Assembly (NCBI GenBank): GCA_905221605.1
Contig: CAJNDS010001335.1
Location: 964,438 to 1,028,437, forward strand
Reading direction: 5' to 3'
Length of the DNA: 64,000 nt
From: Symbiodinium natans
Lineage: Eukaryota; Sar; Dinophyceae; Suessiales; Symbiodiniaceae
Of this stretch, positions 8,831 to 18,177 are shown in pieces. The first letter of the stretch is position 1, and every line of letters starts with the position of its first letter. A model generated the notes under the pieces. It was not told the origin of the DNA. It was given only the letters and a program-made list of their open reading frames with translations, and did not search any database. The translations under genes were made by a program, and so were the position numbers.

Positions 8831-9039
8831 CCTTTAAAGCCAGAAGCCCTGAGTGAAGGTCAAACGCCTACCCTCTTGGTTTACTTCAAGGTTCCCCGGT
8901 AGTTCTAAGAGGGTTTCAGGCCTCGGGTAACCCGGACCCCAGAGCCTAAACCCCAAAACCCAAACCCTAAACGCTAAACCCTGCGCGTTTGTTTCGTTTG
9001 AATGTCTGCCACCCATCTAAAAAAACCTTGAATCCACAA

Positions 9040-9500
9040 TCTCACCCACATGGGATCCTCTCCATGGCCTAGGGGTTGCAGGTTAGGGCATAAGGTTTAA
9101 GGCTCAGGGTTTAGAGCTGAGCCTCACTCTAGCCTTGAACCCCCCAAGCCCCTAACCCCCTAAAACCCTGTACCCCTATGGGATAAAAGGAGGGGCGCCT
9201 GAAAGGAACACCTAACCTCATTCCCCATTCTACATAAGCGCCGCTACATGTAGCCTGAGGTCCCTTATAAGGGTCCCTCCTTAGTCCCTTTGAGCCCTAA
9301 TCCCACGTAACCTTACACCCCCAACCCCTAAACCCCAACCCAACACTAAGCCCTAAGTCCTAAACCCACCCTAGACCCTAAATGCCCAACCCTAAACCCC
9401 CAACCCTAAACCCCAAACCCCAAACCCCAAACCCTAAACCCTAAACCCTAAACCCTAAACCCTAAACCCTAAACCCTAAACCCTAAACCCCCAATCCCAA
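9040..9500. other. Mixed spacer, C-rich repeat towards its end
   Basis: 9178-9290 is unique with a weak inverted repeat (AAAGGAGGG and CCCTCCTTA). 9420-9490 is near-perfect CCCTAAA. Confidence 0.55.
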
Positions 9501-9501
9501 A

Positions 9502-9561
9502 GGTCGCTTTGCCCGCTTTCTGGCCTGGCTGGGCGTCGTGAGGCCGACCGCGTGTGCCTAG
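9502..9561 (+). CDS. Candidate short exon
   Basis: GRFARFLAWLGVVRPTACA then TAG, after CCCAAAG. C-rich on the left; TTTAGGG on the right from 9583. Confidence 0.3.
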   Translation, partial: GRFARFLAWLGVVRPTACA

Positions 9562-9708
9562 GAACTTTAACCCTATATCATGGGGTTTAGGGTTTAGGGT
9601 TTAGGCTTTAGGGTTTAGGGTTTAGGGTCAGGGTAGTCACATGGTCCCGTTTAGGCTTTACGGTTTAGGTTTTAGGTTTAGGGTTTAGGGTTTAGGGTTT
9701 AGGGTCAG

Positions 9709-9852
9709 GGTAGCCACATGGTCCCTAAACATGGTCCCTTACCTTCTTTATGGGGTTCTGAAGTATGGGCCCTCGGTTCTCCTGGGCATAGAAGGGGTAT
9801 GTAAGGAAATCCTCATTCAAGGGCCCATACTAAGGTACCATGTAGCTACCCT
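9709..9852. repeat. Inverted-repeat element with perfect inner stem
   Basis: Outer arms AGGGTAGCCACATGGTCC and TACCATGTAGCTACCCT; inner stem AGTATGGGCCCT (9762-9773) and AGGGCCCATACT (9820-9831) is perfect. An arm duplicate sits at 9633-9652. Confidence 0.75.
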
Positions 9853-9869
9853 TCGACTTAAGAGTCTCC

Positions 9870-10400
9870 CAAGGCGTCCCTCCTTAAACCCCAGGCTTAA
9901 ACCCTAAATCCCTTGAACCCCTACACCCCAAACCCTAAGCCCTAAACCCTAGACCCTAAGCCGTTAACCCAAAACCCCAAAACTCTAAAGCCTAAACCCT
10001 GACCTCTACAACCCGAAGACCCTCAACCCCATGCCTAGGCCTTACTCTAAGCCCTCAACCCTACTCTAGCCCTTAAGACCCAATGCCCTAAAACCCGAAA
10101 GCCTAAATGCCCTAAATCTCCAAAATCTCCAAGTTCCCCGAAACCCTAAACCTCCTACATCCCCTATAAATCCCAATCCTCCTAAATCCCCGAAGCCCTA
10201 AACCCAAAACGCTGAGCCCTAAACCCTTCAACACCCCGCCCCCCCCCAAGCCCCTAAACCCTAAACCTTAAAACCTAAAACCTAAACCCTAAACCCTAAA
10301 CCCTAAAGCCTAAACCCTAAACCCTCAACCCTCAACCCTAAACCCCAAACCCTAAACCCTAAACCCCAAAACCCTAAACCCTAACCCTACACCGCCTAAA
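9870..10400. repeat. Degenerate C-rich telomere-type block
   Basis: CCCTAAA, CCCCAAA, CCCTAAAT and GCCTAAA variants; no coding stretch seen. Confidence 0.8.
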
Positions 10401-10407
10401 TCCTGAG

Positions 10408-10489
10408 CACCTGTCAAGGTGGACGGACGAGCTCCTCCGAGATTTGGCCTTGGCGCCGCGTGTGGACACCTGCCGGGCTTCCCAGGAGG
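10408..10489 (+). CDS. Candidate exon, unknown protein
   Basis: HLSRWTDELLRDLALAPRVD then TCRASQEG, after CCTGAG and before GTGGTAGGGTTT. C-rich left, G-rich right. Confidence 0.5.
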
Positions 10490-10686
10490 GTGGTAGGGTT
10501 TGGGGTTTAGGGTTTCGGGTTTAGGGTTTCGGGTTTAGGGTCAGGGTTTAGGGTCAGGGTTGAGGGTTTAGTTTTTGGGTTTAGGGCGTTGGGTGTTTAC
10601 CGTGCGCGCGGAACTGGTGCACGTAAGGGGTTAAAAGGTTCAGGGGTTTAAGTTGTTCTTATGGCGGCGTAGGCTTTCGGGTCTGG

Positions 10687-10821
10687 AGTAGACGGCACCT
10701 TCAACTAGCCCAGTCACGAAACGCCACCGCAGGCCGTTCACCTCATTGCGTGCAAAACCTTATGAACCCCCACCCAGATCTCCAAGCAGTTAGCCTACAC
10801 AATGTAGAGGTCACAGGGTGA
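10687..10821 (+). CDS. Candidate coding piece, 44 codons
   Basis: SRRHLQLAQSRNATAGRSPH then CVQNLMNPHPDLQAVSLHNV and TGA. Open, non-repetitive; could be a terminal exon (acceptor CGCAG at 10727-10731 inside it). Confidence 0.4.
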   Translation, partial: SRRHLQLAQSRNATAGRSPHCVQNLMNPHPDLQAVSLHNVEVTG

Positions 10822-10860
10822 GTTTAAGTAAGTTCTGTAGGGTTTAGTTTGGGTTTTTGG

Positions 10861-10950
10861 CGAGACTCTTTGGGCGTGTACAGATACTTCGGGGGTCGGC
10901 TTTACATCCCAAATCTCGAACTCCACGACCTCAATAGGCTGTCAGGCTTC
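10861..10950 (+). CDS. Candidate exon, unknown protein
   Basis: RDSLGVYRYFGGRLYIPNLE then LHDLNRLSGF. GTACAG within it could be the acceptor, giving YFGGRLYIPNLELHDLNR. Followed by TTTAGGG. Confidence 0.4.
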
Positions 10951-10964
10951 GGGTTTGGGAATGG

Positions 10965-11215
10965 TTTAGGGTTTAGGGTTTAGGGTTTAAGGTTTAGGGT
11001 TTAGGGTTTGGGGTTTAGGGTTTAGGGAATGAGTGTTTAGGCGCATTTAGGGTTTAGGCTGACAGCCCTGCAACCAAACACTAAACCCCCAAGACGCAAT
11101 GCCCACATGGCCTCAGCCCCCAACTCCCTAAAACCTAAACCCTAAACCCTAAACCCTAAACCCTAAACCCTAAACCCTAAACCCTAAACCCTAAACCCTA
11201 AACCCTACAACCAGA
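10965..11215. repeat. G-rich then C-rich telomere-type block
   Basis: TTTAGGG units to 11060, short unique stretch, then CCCTAAA from 11130 to 11208. Intron-like order. Confidence 0.85.
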
Positions 11216-11787
11216 GGGCCACACGCGTCCGCTGCAGGTCCTATCTGCTACGAGGCGCGAGGGGGTTTAGGGCTTGCGGCTTTGGGATTCATGGTTTAAG
11301 GGCTCAAAATTTGGCGTTTAGGATTTGGGCTTTAGGGTTCAAGGGTGCCAAATTTAGGGTTTAGGGTCTGGGGGTTTTGGGGTTTAAGGGTGTGGAGTAG
11401 TCAGAGGATGTGTAAAGGGAGGTCATGGGTGCTTGCTTGGGCTCTTGTACTAGCGGCTTTGGGTTTAAGGGGCTTAGGATTTCGGAGCTCAGGGTTTGTT
11501 TTGGGTAGTGTGCCTGGAGGCCTAGTTTGCAATAATTAGTATAAGCTTTCCCTACAACTAAATTTCAGGTCCAGGTTCTAGGATCTCCAGGTAGGCTCGA
11601 GGGTTTCGGCTTCTGGGATTCCACCCCAAGCCCAGTTGGGCTCGCAGCCCGCATCCGGATTCAGCATGGTTTTTGTTGTGAAAGCCTGGCATTCAGCTTC
11701 GCCCTCCACAGCAAAAGCATCTGGTTTCCAGTGCTTGTGGTGACACACCAAGACACGATAAGTTCATTCGCAATCCGTCCGTTCTAG
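11216..11787. other. Mostly non-repetitive spacer
   Basis: A GCTGCAG acceptor-like site at 11248 precedes a short GC-rich piece that ends in GGTTTAG. 11540-11787 is unique sequence with no clear frame of its own and may belong to the coding piece that follows. Confidence 0.4.
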
Positions 11788-12054
11788 ACGCTCTCTGGGG
11801 CCCACACGGGCAAGGTCGTCAAGACACTCAGTGTCACCCAGTCTTGCCCACTATTCTGCGAAAAGGTGCTGCCAGACAACTCCTATCTTGAAGACGTTCT
11901 CCAAGCCATGGTTTTCCTTTGTACAAGTACCGGAGTCGTCATGCCCGGCATTCTCCATGCCCTTCTGGGCACGGAAACTCTCGAAACGATGCCATGGCCT
12001 GGGATCTCCAGTTGTAGCTGGAAATGGGCTACTGTGGCCCGAAGCCTGGAGTAG
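11788..12054 (+). CDS. Unrecognised 88-codon open frame
   Basis: From a stop at 11785 the frame reads TLSGAHTGKVVKTLSVTQSC, LEDVLQAMVFLCTSTGVVMP, ETMPWPGISSCSWKW and ends TAG. It is not repeat-derived, has a balanced residue mix and regularly spaced W, C and G. No AUG at its start, so it is either an exon or a fragment of an element. A second frame over the same DNA is also open, which lowers certainty. Confidence 0.45.
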   Translation, partial: TLSGAHTGKVVKTLSVTQSCPLFCEKVLPDNSYLEDVLQAMVFLCTSTGVVMPGILHALLGTETLETMPWPGISSCSWKWATVARSLE

Positions 12055-12059
12055 CTCCA

Positions 12060-12270
12060 AAGCCCCAGACAATTTGATGACTTAGATCGGGTTTCCCGAA
12101 CCCCAACCCCAAACCCAACCCCAAAACACCCCAAATCCCAAACCCGAAGCTAAACCCCCAAACCCTAAACCCTAAACCCTAAACCCTAAACCCTAAACCC
12201 TAAACCCTAAACCCTAAACTCTAAATCCTAAACCCTAAACCCTAACCCCTAAACCCCCTAAAGCCCCCTC
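12060..12270. repeat. CCCAAA and CCCTAAA array
   Basis: CCCAAACCC-type units to 12150, then pure CCCTAAA; ends just before the acceptor CTCACCGCAG. Confidence 0.9.
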
Positions 12271-12279
12271 TCACCGCAG

Positions 12280-12387
12280 GAGAAGTTGGACGTGGAATGC
12301 CTGGAGCACTGGAATCCCAAAGGGGATGCCCCTTGGCATTCCGAAGCCGAAGGGACGCGGAACACCTCCCAGGACCCTTCGAATGGG
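12280..12387 (+). CDS. Candidate exon with canonical acceptor and telomeric donor
   Basis: 108 nt between CTCACCGCAG and AATGGG|GTTTAGGG. It reads EKLDVECLEHWNPKGDAPWH then SEAEGTRNTSQDPSNG with no stop until the TAG inside the repeat. C-rich left, G-rich right. Polar, charged, not assigned to a family. Confidence 0.6.
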
Positions 12388-12485
12388 GTTTAGGGTTTAG
12401 GGTTGAGGGTTTAGGGATAAGGGTTTAGGGAGAAGGGTTTAGGGTTTAGGGTGTAGGGTGTAGGGTGTAGGGTGTAGGGTTTTAT
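12388..12485. repeat. TTTAGGG and GTGTAGGG array
   Basis: Changes from TTTAGGG to five tandem GTGTAGG units at the right end. Confidence 0.85.
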
Positions 12486-12629
12486 CTACTACCTAACCCC
12501 TATACATGCCTTTTTCCCCGAACTTATTCCAAAGCAAGCCCCCCAAAATGTCCTTTCTAATCCCCCGGTGCTCCCAGAACACTTCCCGCAAGGGTTCCTT
12601 GTGATTCCATCACGAAAAAATATGCCCCT

Positions 12630-13210
12630 AAACCCTAAACCCTAAACCCTAAACCCTAAACCCTTCTCCCTAAACCCTTCTCCCTAAACCCTCAAGATTG
12701 CACATTATGGGGCTGTTGGCTATGTTGCCTTCCGGGGCGGTTAATGCCAGGGGAGGGGATGAACAACCCTAAACCCTAAACCCTAAACCCTAAACCCTAA
12801 ACCCTAAACCCTGAACCCTAAACCCTAAACCCTAAGCCCTAAGCCCTAACCCCTAAACCCCTAAACCCTAAACCTACAGCTCCAACCTGGCGTCTGCCTT
12901 GGGGCAGCACGTAAGGGCCTGTTTGGGGCCCTGGGGAGGGGGGTGTTGATATGTTACAGGGGTTTCAGTTTTGGGTTCAGGGTTTGGACCCTGAACCCTA
13001 AACCACCCTGAAGCCCAAACCCTAAAGGCCCTAAAGGCCCTAAAGGCCCTAAAGGCCCTAAAGGCCCTAAACGCCCTAAAGGCCCTAAACGCCCTAAACC
13101 CCCTAAACCCCCTAAACCCCCTAAACCCCCTAAACCCTAAACCCTAAACCCTAAACCCTAAACCCTAAACCCTAAACCCTAAACCCTAAACCCTAAACCC
13201 TAAACCCTGC
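12630..13210. repeat. C-rich arrays with CCCTAAAGG variant
   Basis: CCCTAAA at 12630-12690 and 12766-12870; 13020-13100 is a tandem of CCCTAAAGG; 13100-13205 CCCCTAAA then CCCTAAA. 12690-12765 and 12870-12980 are unique without a coding call. Confidence 0.85.
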
Positions 13211-13425
13211 TCCGACGACAGTAAGGCACCCGAAATCTTAACCCTAAACCCTAAACCCGAAACCCCAAGCCCTAAACCCTAAACCCTAAACCCTAAACCC
13301 TAAACCCTCATCCCTAAACCCTGAACCCTAAACCCTAAACCCTAAACCCTAAACCCTAAACCCTAAGCTTGGGCAGCCGGCCACAAGCCGAAACTCCCTG
13401 CTCCGAGGACAATAAGGCACCCGAA
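13208..13425. repeat. Duplicated 29-bp unique segment between arrays
   Basis: CTGCTCCGACGACAGTAAGG with GCACCCGAAA at 13208 recurs at 13397 with two changes; both are embedded in CCCTAAA. Confidence 0.7.
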
Positions 13426-13524
13426 ACCCTAACCCTAAACCCTAAACCCTAAACCCTAAACCCTAAACCCTCAACCCAAAAACCCTCATTCCCTACTAAC
13501 TAACAGTCAGACTCGAGGTTTCAG

Positions 13525-13586
13525 AGCATCGGATGTGCGGCAGCTGCCGCTTCGAGTACGGGCAGCTTCTCGGACTTCGTAGCCGG
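13525..13586 (+). CDS. Candidate exon, unknown protein
   Basis: 62 nt from GGTTTCAG to AGCCGG|GTTTAGGG; frame SIGCAAAASSTGSFSDFVAG. CCCTAAA on the left, TTTAGGG on the right. Confidence 0.5.
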
Positions 13587-13929
13587 GTTTAGGGTTTAGG
13601 GTTTAGGGTTTAGGGTTTAGGGTTTGGGGTTTAGGGTTTAGGGTTAGGGACCCTAAAGCCCAAACACGACACCCCAAACCCTAAGCTCCAGACCCCAAAC
13701 CGCAGTTCATCTTAGTGACTGGGGCACAGGGGGGGGTTCATGTACGGGGCTTCAGGTCCCTGGCACCTTATCTCTCTTATTTTTGGACCTCGGCTCCTGG
13801 TTTGGGCCCAGGGGTTCAGGGTTCAGGGTTTAGGGTTTAGGGGTTAGGGTTCAGGGTTTAAGGTTTCCTGGGGACCGAATTGCTTCGAAGAGGGGCACCT
13901 ACCTGGGCCAAGACGGCAAGTGGAGTTCC

Positions 13930-14235
13930 ATGTGGCACGAACTGCTCGATGCGCCCGCTGCCGCTGCGCAGGCCTGCCTAAGACGGACAGCGACGCCGTC
14001 GTGTCGTCTTACACAGCGATTTGCTAGGTCACTATACTTGAGGCCGGCTCATGCCCTTGACCTTGTCAAGACGCAGCTCGGGTTGCGACACTGGACGTAC
14101 ACCGGTCACTATGCTCAGTACGGCATGTTCTCGGCTGTGCCACAGCATCGCACATGATGCCTTTGACATTGGAGGCATTGCTGCCGCCCTCTCCTCTTAC
14201 GCTCATTCGCTTGGAGTTTCTTTGCTTCTCTGTAA
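13930..14235 (+). pseudogene. Unrecognised coding relic with a frame change
   Basis: Frame 1 reads LTQRFARSLYLRPAHALDLV then KTQLGLRHWTYTGHYAQYGM to TGA at 14155; the shifted frame continues HDAFDIGGIAAALSSYAHSL. The piece lacks repeats and ends at CTCTGTAAGT, a donor-like site. Likely a decayed element or gene. Confidence 0.4.
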
Positions 14236-15210
14236 GTACTACACCCTAAACCCTACCAATTAAGCCGGGCCTTAACTCTCAACCTTAAAGTAAAGTAAAA
14301 ACACTCCTTCTCTTTGATAGCTCTCAAATGACCAAGCCCCACAAACAACCCCCTAAACCCCAGAAGCCCTATAAGCCGTTTCAACCCTAAAAACCCTATA
14401 AACCCTTCAAACCTTATCAACCCCCTATCATCCCCATAAACCCCCTTTTTCCACAAACCCCATAAACCCTGTAAACCCGACCCGAAAACCCTGTAAACCT
14501 GGAAAAAAGCATCCCCATACACCCATAACCCCCATAAACCCTATGAACCTAAACCCGACAAGCCCGCGTAAACCCTATAAACCCTACGAACCTTCCAAAC
14601 CCTGAAAAGCAGTATAAACCCTCAACAAACCCCATGACCCCCACAAAGTCCACAAAAGCACCCGACGCCCTAAAGTTGGGAGCTCTCAACCCCGGAGTCG
14701 CTCCTCCTGCCTACCCAAAGCCCTATACGACCCCTAGGAACCTAAGAAGCCTAGGAGGAAGCCCTGGAGGAACCTAGGAGGAACTCTAGAAGGAACCCTA
14801 GGAGGAACCCTAGAAACCCCAGAAACCCCAGGAATGCAATCCAAATATCGGAACCCTGCACCATCGTCAGCGCTCTTGACGAGCTGTTTTTTTGTTCGCT
14901 AGGAGCCCTAGGAGCCCTACTAGGAACCATCGGAACCGTGGAAACTTTGGGAACCCTTGAGTAACCCTAGGAAACCCAGAAAGGTGAGGAATGCCGTGAG
15001 CCGAAATCTGGGAAAGATCGTCCCCGAGCCCTGAAAACCCTGGGAACGCTGGGAACCGTGGGAACCCTGTGAACCTAAGAGCCCTAAGAGCCCTAAACCC
15101 CAAACCCCAAACCCTAAACGCGAAACCCTAAACCCTAAACCCTAAGCTCTGAGCCCTGAACCCTAAACCCTAAACCTAAACCCTAAACCCTAAAACCCTA
15201 AACCCTAAAC
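14236..15210. repeat. Degenerate CCCTATAAA and AACCCTAGGA repeats
   Basis: 14340-14620 has many CCCTATAAAC-like units; 14740-15080 is a tandem of GGAACCCTAGGA and GGGAACC units; 15090-15210 returns to CCCTAAA. Open frames here are translated repeats. Confidence 0.75.
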
Positions 15211-15216
15211 CCCTAA

Positions 15217-15330
15217 GAGCCCCACCTATTCGGCCTCTTGTCCCGTAAGCCTCTGAGGAGCCAATGCCCCTTCTGCAAAGAGTTCCTCCTCAAAGAGGCC
15301 TTCGGGGCTTCTTGGGGGTTACGGTTTTAG
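15217..15330 (+). CDS. Candidate exon with a CxxC zinc-knuckle half
   Basis: EPHLFGLLSRKPLRSQCPFC then KEFLLKEAFGASWGL to TAG. The CPFCKE motif is typical of the last cysteine pair of RING-like zinc fingers, as CPHCRE at 60.77 kb. A whole finger is not present. C-rich left, G-rich right. Confidence 0.5.
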   Translation, partial: EPHLFGLLSRKPLRSQCPFCKEFLLKEAFGASWGLRF

Positions 15331-15342
15331 GGTTTAGGGTTC

Positions 15343-15460
15343 AGCAGCAGCTCCGGTCGAGCAATCTCTAGTAGAGCCGCTGTTTCTTCTAGAATAAAAC
15401 CCACCCAGAGAATCCCAAAACATTAAGAAATGTAAAGTTCACATTTTTCATCAGTAAGCC
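15343..15460 (+). mobile_element. Family E repeat end
   Basis: CAGCAGCAGCTCCGGTCGAG begins it and AAACCCACCCAGAGAATCCC then AAAACATTAAGAAA follow, matching 30.05-30.15 kb and the inverted piece at 1.03-1.13 kb. Confidence 0.6.
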
Positions 15461-15489
15461 CTGTCCCCCAACCTCATCTGATTCATTCT

Positions 15490-15915
15490 ACTCGTATTCG
15501 TTTTCATTCTGCTCGTTTTCATTCTGCTCGTATGCGGTTCTTTCTGCTCGTATTCTCTCTGCTCGTATTCACTCTCTCTTTGCTCGTATTCATTCTGCTT
15601 GTATTCGTTCTCTCTCTGCTCGTATTCGTTCTCTTTCTGCTCATATTCATTTTGCTCGTATTCGTTCTCTTGCTGCTCGTTTTCGTTCTCTCTCTCTGCT
15701 CGGTTTCAGTCTGCTCATGTTCGTTGTCTTTCTGTTCGTATTCAGTCTGCTCGTATTTGTTCTTTTTCTGCTCGTCTCGTGTTCGTCCTCATTCTGCTCG
15801 TATTCATTCTGCTCGTATTCGTTCTCTCTCTCTCTCTCTCTCTCTCTGCTCGTATTCATTCCTCGCTGCTCGTATTCATTCTGCTTGTATTCGTTCTCTC
15901 TCTGCTCGTATTCCT
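15490..15915. repeat. CTGCTCGTATTC minisatellite
   Basis: About 25 units built of TTCTGCTCGTATTC, with inserted CTCTCT. All three plus frames are open and Ser/Val/Phe-rich, which is a repeat effect. Confidence 0.95.
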
Positions 15916-15919
15916 GGAT

Positions 15920-16400
15920 TTTGGTGCTTGATGGTGCGCTGATTGCTTACTTGTGATTTGTTTCGTGCATGCTTGGGTGCTGATTGCGTACTGTCTGGCT
16001 TTTCCTGATGCTTGATGGGATGCTGATTGCTTAAATTCTGTCTTTTTCCGAGCTTTGCGGCTCCTGCGACTGAAAGTTCCCCGGTGGCCGTGTCTCTTGT
16101 TGGGCTCTTGGACCGCTCTCGCCATGACAGAAGGGAGTGGGGATAGGGGACTCTGTCATGGAGCGGTCCAGGGTCCAGGAGCCCAAAGAGAGGCACAGTC
16201 ACCGAGGAACTTTCAGTCGCACTAAAAAAAGAAACACCTCATTTTGTTAACCTCATGGTTTTAGTTTGTTTGTTTGACTCTGTTTTTGGCTTTTCCCCAC
16301 CCCACCCTCGAACCACCAAGATGAGAAAGACTAAGAAGGGGCTTGCTGGGGCGCTGATTGCTTACATTCTGGATTTTTGTTTTGCTTGATGAGGTGCTGA
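15920..16400. repeat. GCTTGATGGGGTGCTGATTG repeats flanking a TIR element
   Basis: Units of about 45 bp around GCTGATTGCTTAC start near 15929, 15970, 16010, 16345 and 16385. The copies are split by the TIR element at 16065-16221. Confidence 0.65.
16065..16221. mobile_element. 157-bp element with perfect 16-bp inverted ends
   Basis: TGCGACTGAAAGTTCC at 16065-16080 is the exact reverse complement of 16206-16221. Inner arms also pair (GGCTCTTGGACCGCTC with GAGCGGTCC and GAGCCC; CATGACAGA with TCTGTCATG). Related CCCCGGTGACCGTGTCTC pieces lie at 16409 and 16483. Confidence 0.8.
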
Positions 16401-16544
16401 TCTAAAGTTCCCCGGTGACCGTGTCTCGTTTGTTGTTTTGGCACGCGTTAAGCTTGGCTTCCACTTGGTTGGTTTGGAATTAGTGCCCCGGTGACCGCGC
16501 CTCATTTTTGAAAGTTGCCCGGCCGAGCGAAGCTAAAAGGGAGT

Positions 16545-16676
16545 GTGCGGAAAGGGGGCGGTGGGCGGGGGGGGGGGGGTGGGGGCGGGGTGGGGGGGGG
16601 GTTGGGGGGGGGGGGGGGGGGGGTGGGGGGCGGGTGAGGCGGGGGTGAGGGGGGGGGGTTGGGGGGGGTGGGGGCA
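16545..16676. repeat. G-rich low-complexity tract
   Basis: Runs of up to about 20 G broken by T, C or A. Encodes only false Gly-rich and Pro-rich frames. Confidence 0.95.
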
Positions 16677-17008
16677 AAAAGCCGTGGCCATTGGCAAAAA
16701 AAGCCGTGGCCATTGGCAAGGGTTTGTTGCCAATGGCCACGGCTTCTTTTTTGCCAATGGCCACGTTCCCCATTAAGGTGGGGGGGTATTTTGTGCGAAT
16801 TGGGTACGAAGAACCCATTTTAGCGACCAACCTTTTGGCCATTGGCAAAAAAGACGTGGCCATTGGCAACTTTCCCGTGGCCATTGGCAAATTTGCCAAT
16901 GGCCACGGCTTTTTTGCCAATGGCCACGGCTTTTTTGCCAATGGCCACGGCGTTTTTGCCAATGGCCACGGTTTTTTTGCCAGTGGCCACGTTCCCCATT
17001 AAGGTTTA
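16677..17008. repeat. Palindromic GCCATTGGC / GCCAATGGC array
   Basis: Units GTGGCCATTGGCAAAAA lie in one orientation at 16681-16720 and the reverse (TTTTTGCCAATGGCCAC) at 16729-16765; the arrangement repeats at 16838-16890 versus 16891-16990. Both halves end with GCCACGTTCCCCATTAAGG. About 13 units in total. Confidence 0.9.
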
Positions 17009-17009
17009 G

Positions 17010-17098
17010 ATAAATAAATAAATAAATATAAATAAATAAATATAAATATAAATAAATAAATAAATAAAAATATAAATATATATATATATATATATATG
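17010..17098. repeat. TAAA and TA microsatellite
   Basis: (AAATA)n and (TA)n, like 3.19-3.30 kb. Confidence 0.95.
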
Positions 17099-17185
17099 AA
17101 AGAGAGGGTTTAGGTTTAGGTTTAGGGTTTAGGCTTCAGGGTTTAGGGTTTAGGGTTTAGGGTTTAGGGTTTAGGGCCCATGCAG

Positions 17186-17279
17186 GCTCCCCACACCGCC
17201 CCCTCAACCCGATGCCCTGGGGCCCTGAGGAGCTGGTCGACTTCATCGACAAGTTTGGCGCCACCATTCGCGAGGCTGG
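17186..17279 (+). CDS. Candidate exon, unknown protein
   Basis: Acceptor CCATGCAG, donor CTGG|GTTTAG. Frame reads PHRPLNPMPWGPEELVDFID then KFGATIREAG, a convincing folded-protein piece. Unusually, TTTAGGG flanks it on both sides. Confidence 0.55.
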
Positions 17280-17575
17280 GTTTAGGGTTTAGGGTTTAGG
17301 ATTTAGGGGTTAGGGTTTAGGGTTTAGGGTTTGGGGTTTGGGGTTTGGGGGGTTTTGGGGGTTTGGGGGTTTAGGGGTTTCGGGGTTTAGGGGTTTAGGG
17401 GTTTAGGGGTTTAGGGGTTTAGGGGTTTAGGGGTTTCGGGGTTTCGGGGTTTAGGGGTTTAGGGGTTTAGGGGTTTAGGGGTTGAGGGGTTGAGGGGTTG
17501 AGGGGTTGAGGGGTTGAGGGGTTGAGGGGTTGAGGGGTTTAGGGGTTTAGGGGTTTAGGGGTTTAGGGGTTTAGG
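17280..17575. repeat. TTTAGGG grading into TTTAGGGG 8-mers
   Basis: 17280-17330 heptamers, then about 28 octamers GGGGTTTA with runs of GGGGTTTC and GGGGTTGA. Homogenised sub-blocks show local amplification. Confidence 0.95.
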
Positions 17576-17579
17576 GCCG

Positions 17580-17930
17580 TGAATGTAGACTTCAAAGGCG
17601 GCGACTGCGCCGTTTCGGAGTGCAAGAGCCGGACTTATGGCGACCCAACCATCACCATCTCCAGGAAGTCGCAGGACCGCAAGGGGCCGCAAGGCACCTT
17701 GCGACATTGGTCTCCGGATCGACTTGGCAAAGCGCACCCTTTTCCATGGGTGCTGCGGCGTTCTTTGATTCCGCATGGTGCCACTACGAAATGCTCCGTT
17801 TCGTTTCGCCCGAAGGATTCCCGCAAGGGGTATGTTAGGTTGGCAGGGTTCACGGCACCTGAACGGAATCTTCCGCCATTGCAGTGTAGGGTTTGGGGTG
17901 TACGGTTTGTTTGTTGTAGGGTTGACGCTT
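17580..17930 (+). CDS. Unrecognised open region, several frames
   Basis: 350 bp free of telomere repeats. One frame reads VNVDFKGGDCAVSECKSRTY then GDPTITISRKSQ and runs on; another holds DSAWCHYEMLRFVSPEGFPQ. All three plus frames are long, so the coding frame is not settled. It sits after a G-rich block. Confidence 0.35.
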
Positions 17931-18086
17931 AGGGTTTCCGAGCCTCCTCCCACGTCTTCGGCTGTCCCCTTGGAAGCCCTCAAAGCGTGCGCTTTTTAGG
18001 GTGTAGTTAGGGGTTTAGGGTTGGGGTTTAGTGTTCGGGGTTTAGGGTTTGGGGTAGGGTTTCGTGTTTTGGGGTTCAGGGTTTTT

Positions 18087-18164
18087 GTGGGGGTTGCGGA
18101 AGTTGGTGCCTTGGGGGTGTTTGGTCGTGGCCTTCGCGCGTACGGTGTCTACATCCTGCTCTGA
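18087..18164 (+). CDS. Candidate short terminal exon
   Basis: VGVAEVGALGVFGRGLRAYG then VYILL and TGA. Follows G-rich repeat and precedes C-rich repeat, so it lies inside the usual intron order; weak. Confidence 0.25.
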   Translation: MGVAEVGALGVFGRGLRAYGVYILL

Positions 18165-18177
18165 GGTGGTAGCTTGT

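Noticed and set aside
15532-15942. 136-codon Leu/Val/Phe-rich frame as a transmembrane protein
   Set aside because: All plus frames are open across the CTGCTCGTATTC minisatellite; hydrophobicity comes from the repeat.
16480-17002. Repeat protein MATGKLPMATSF / AVAIGKK
   Set aside because: Read from both strands of the GCCATTGGC palindrome array; no independent coding signal.
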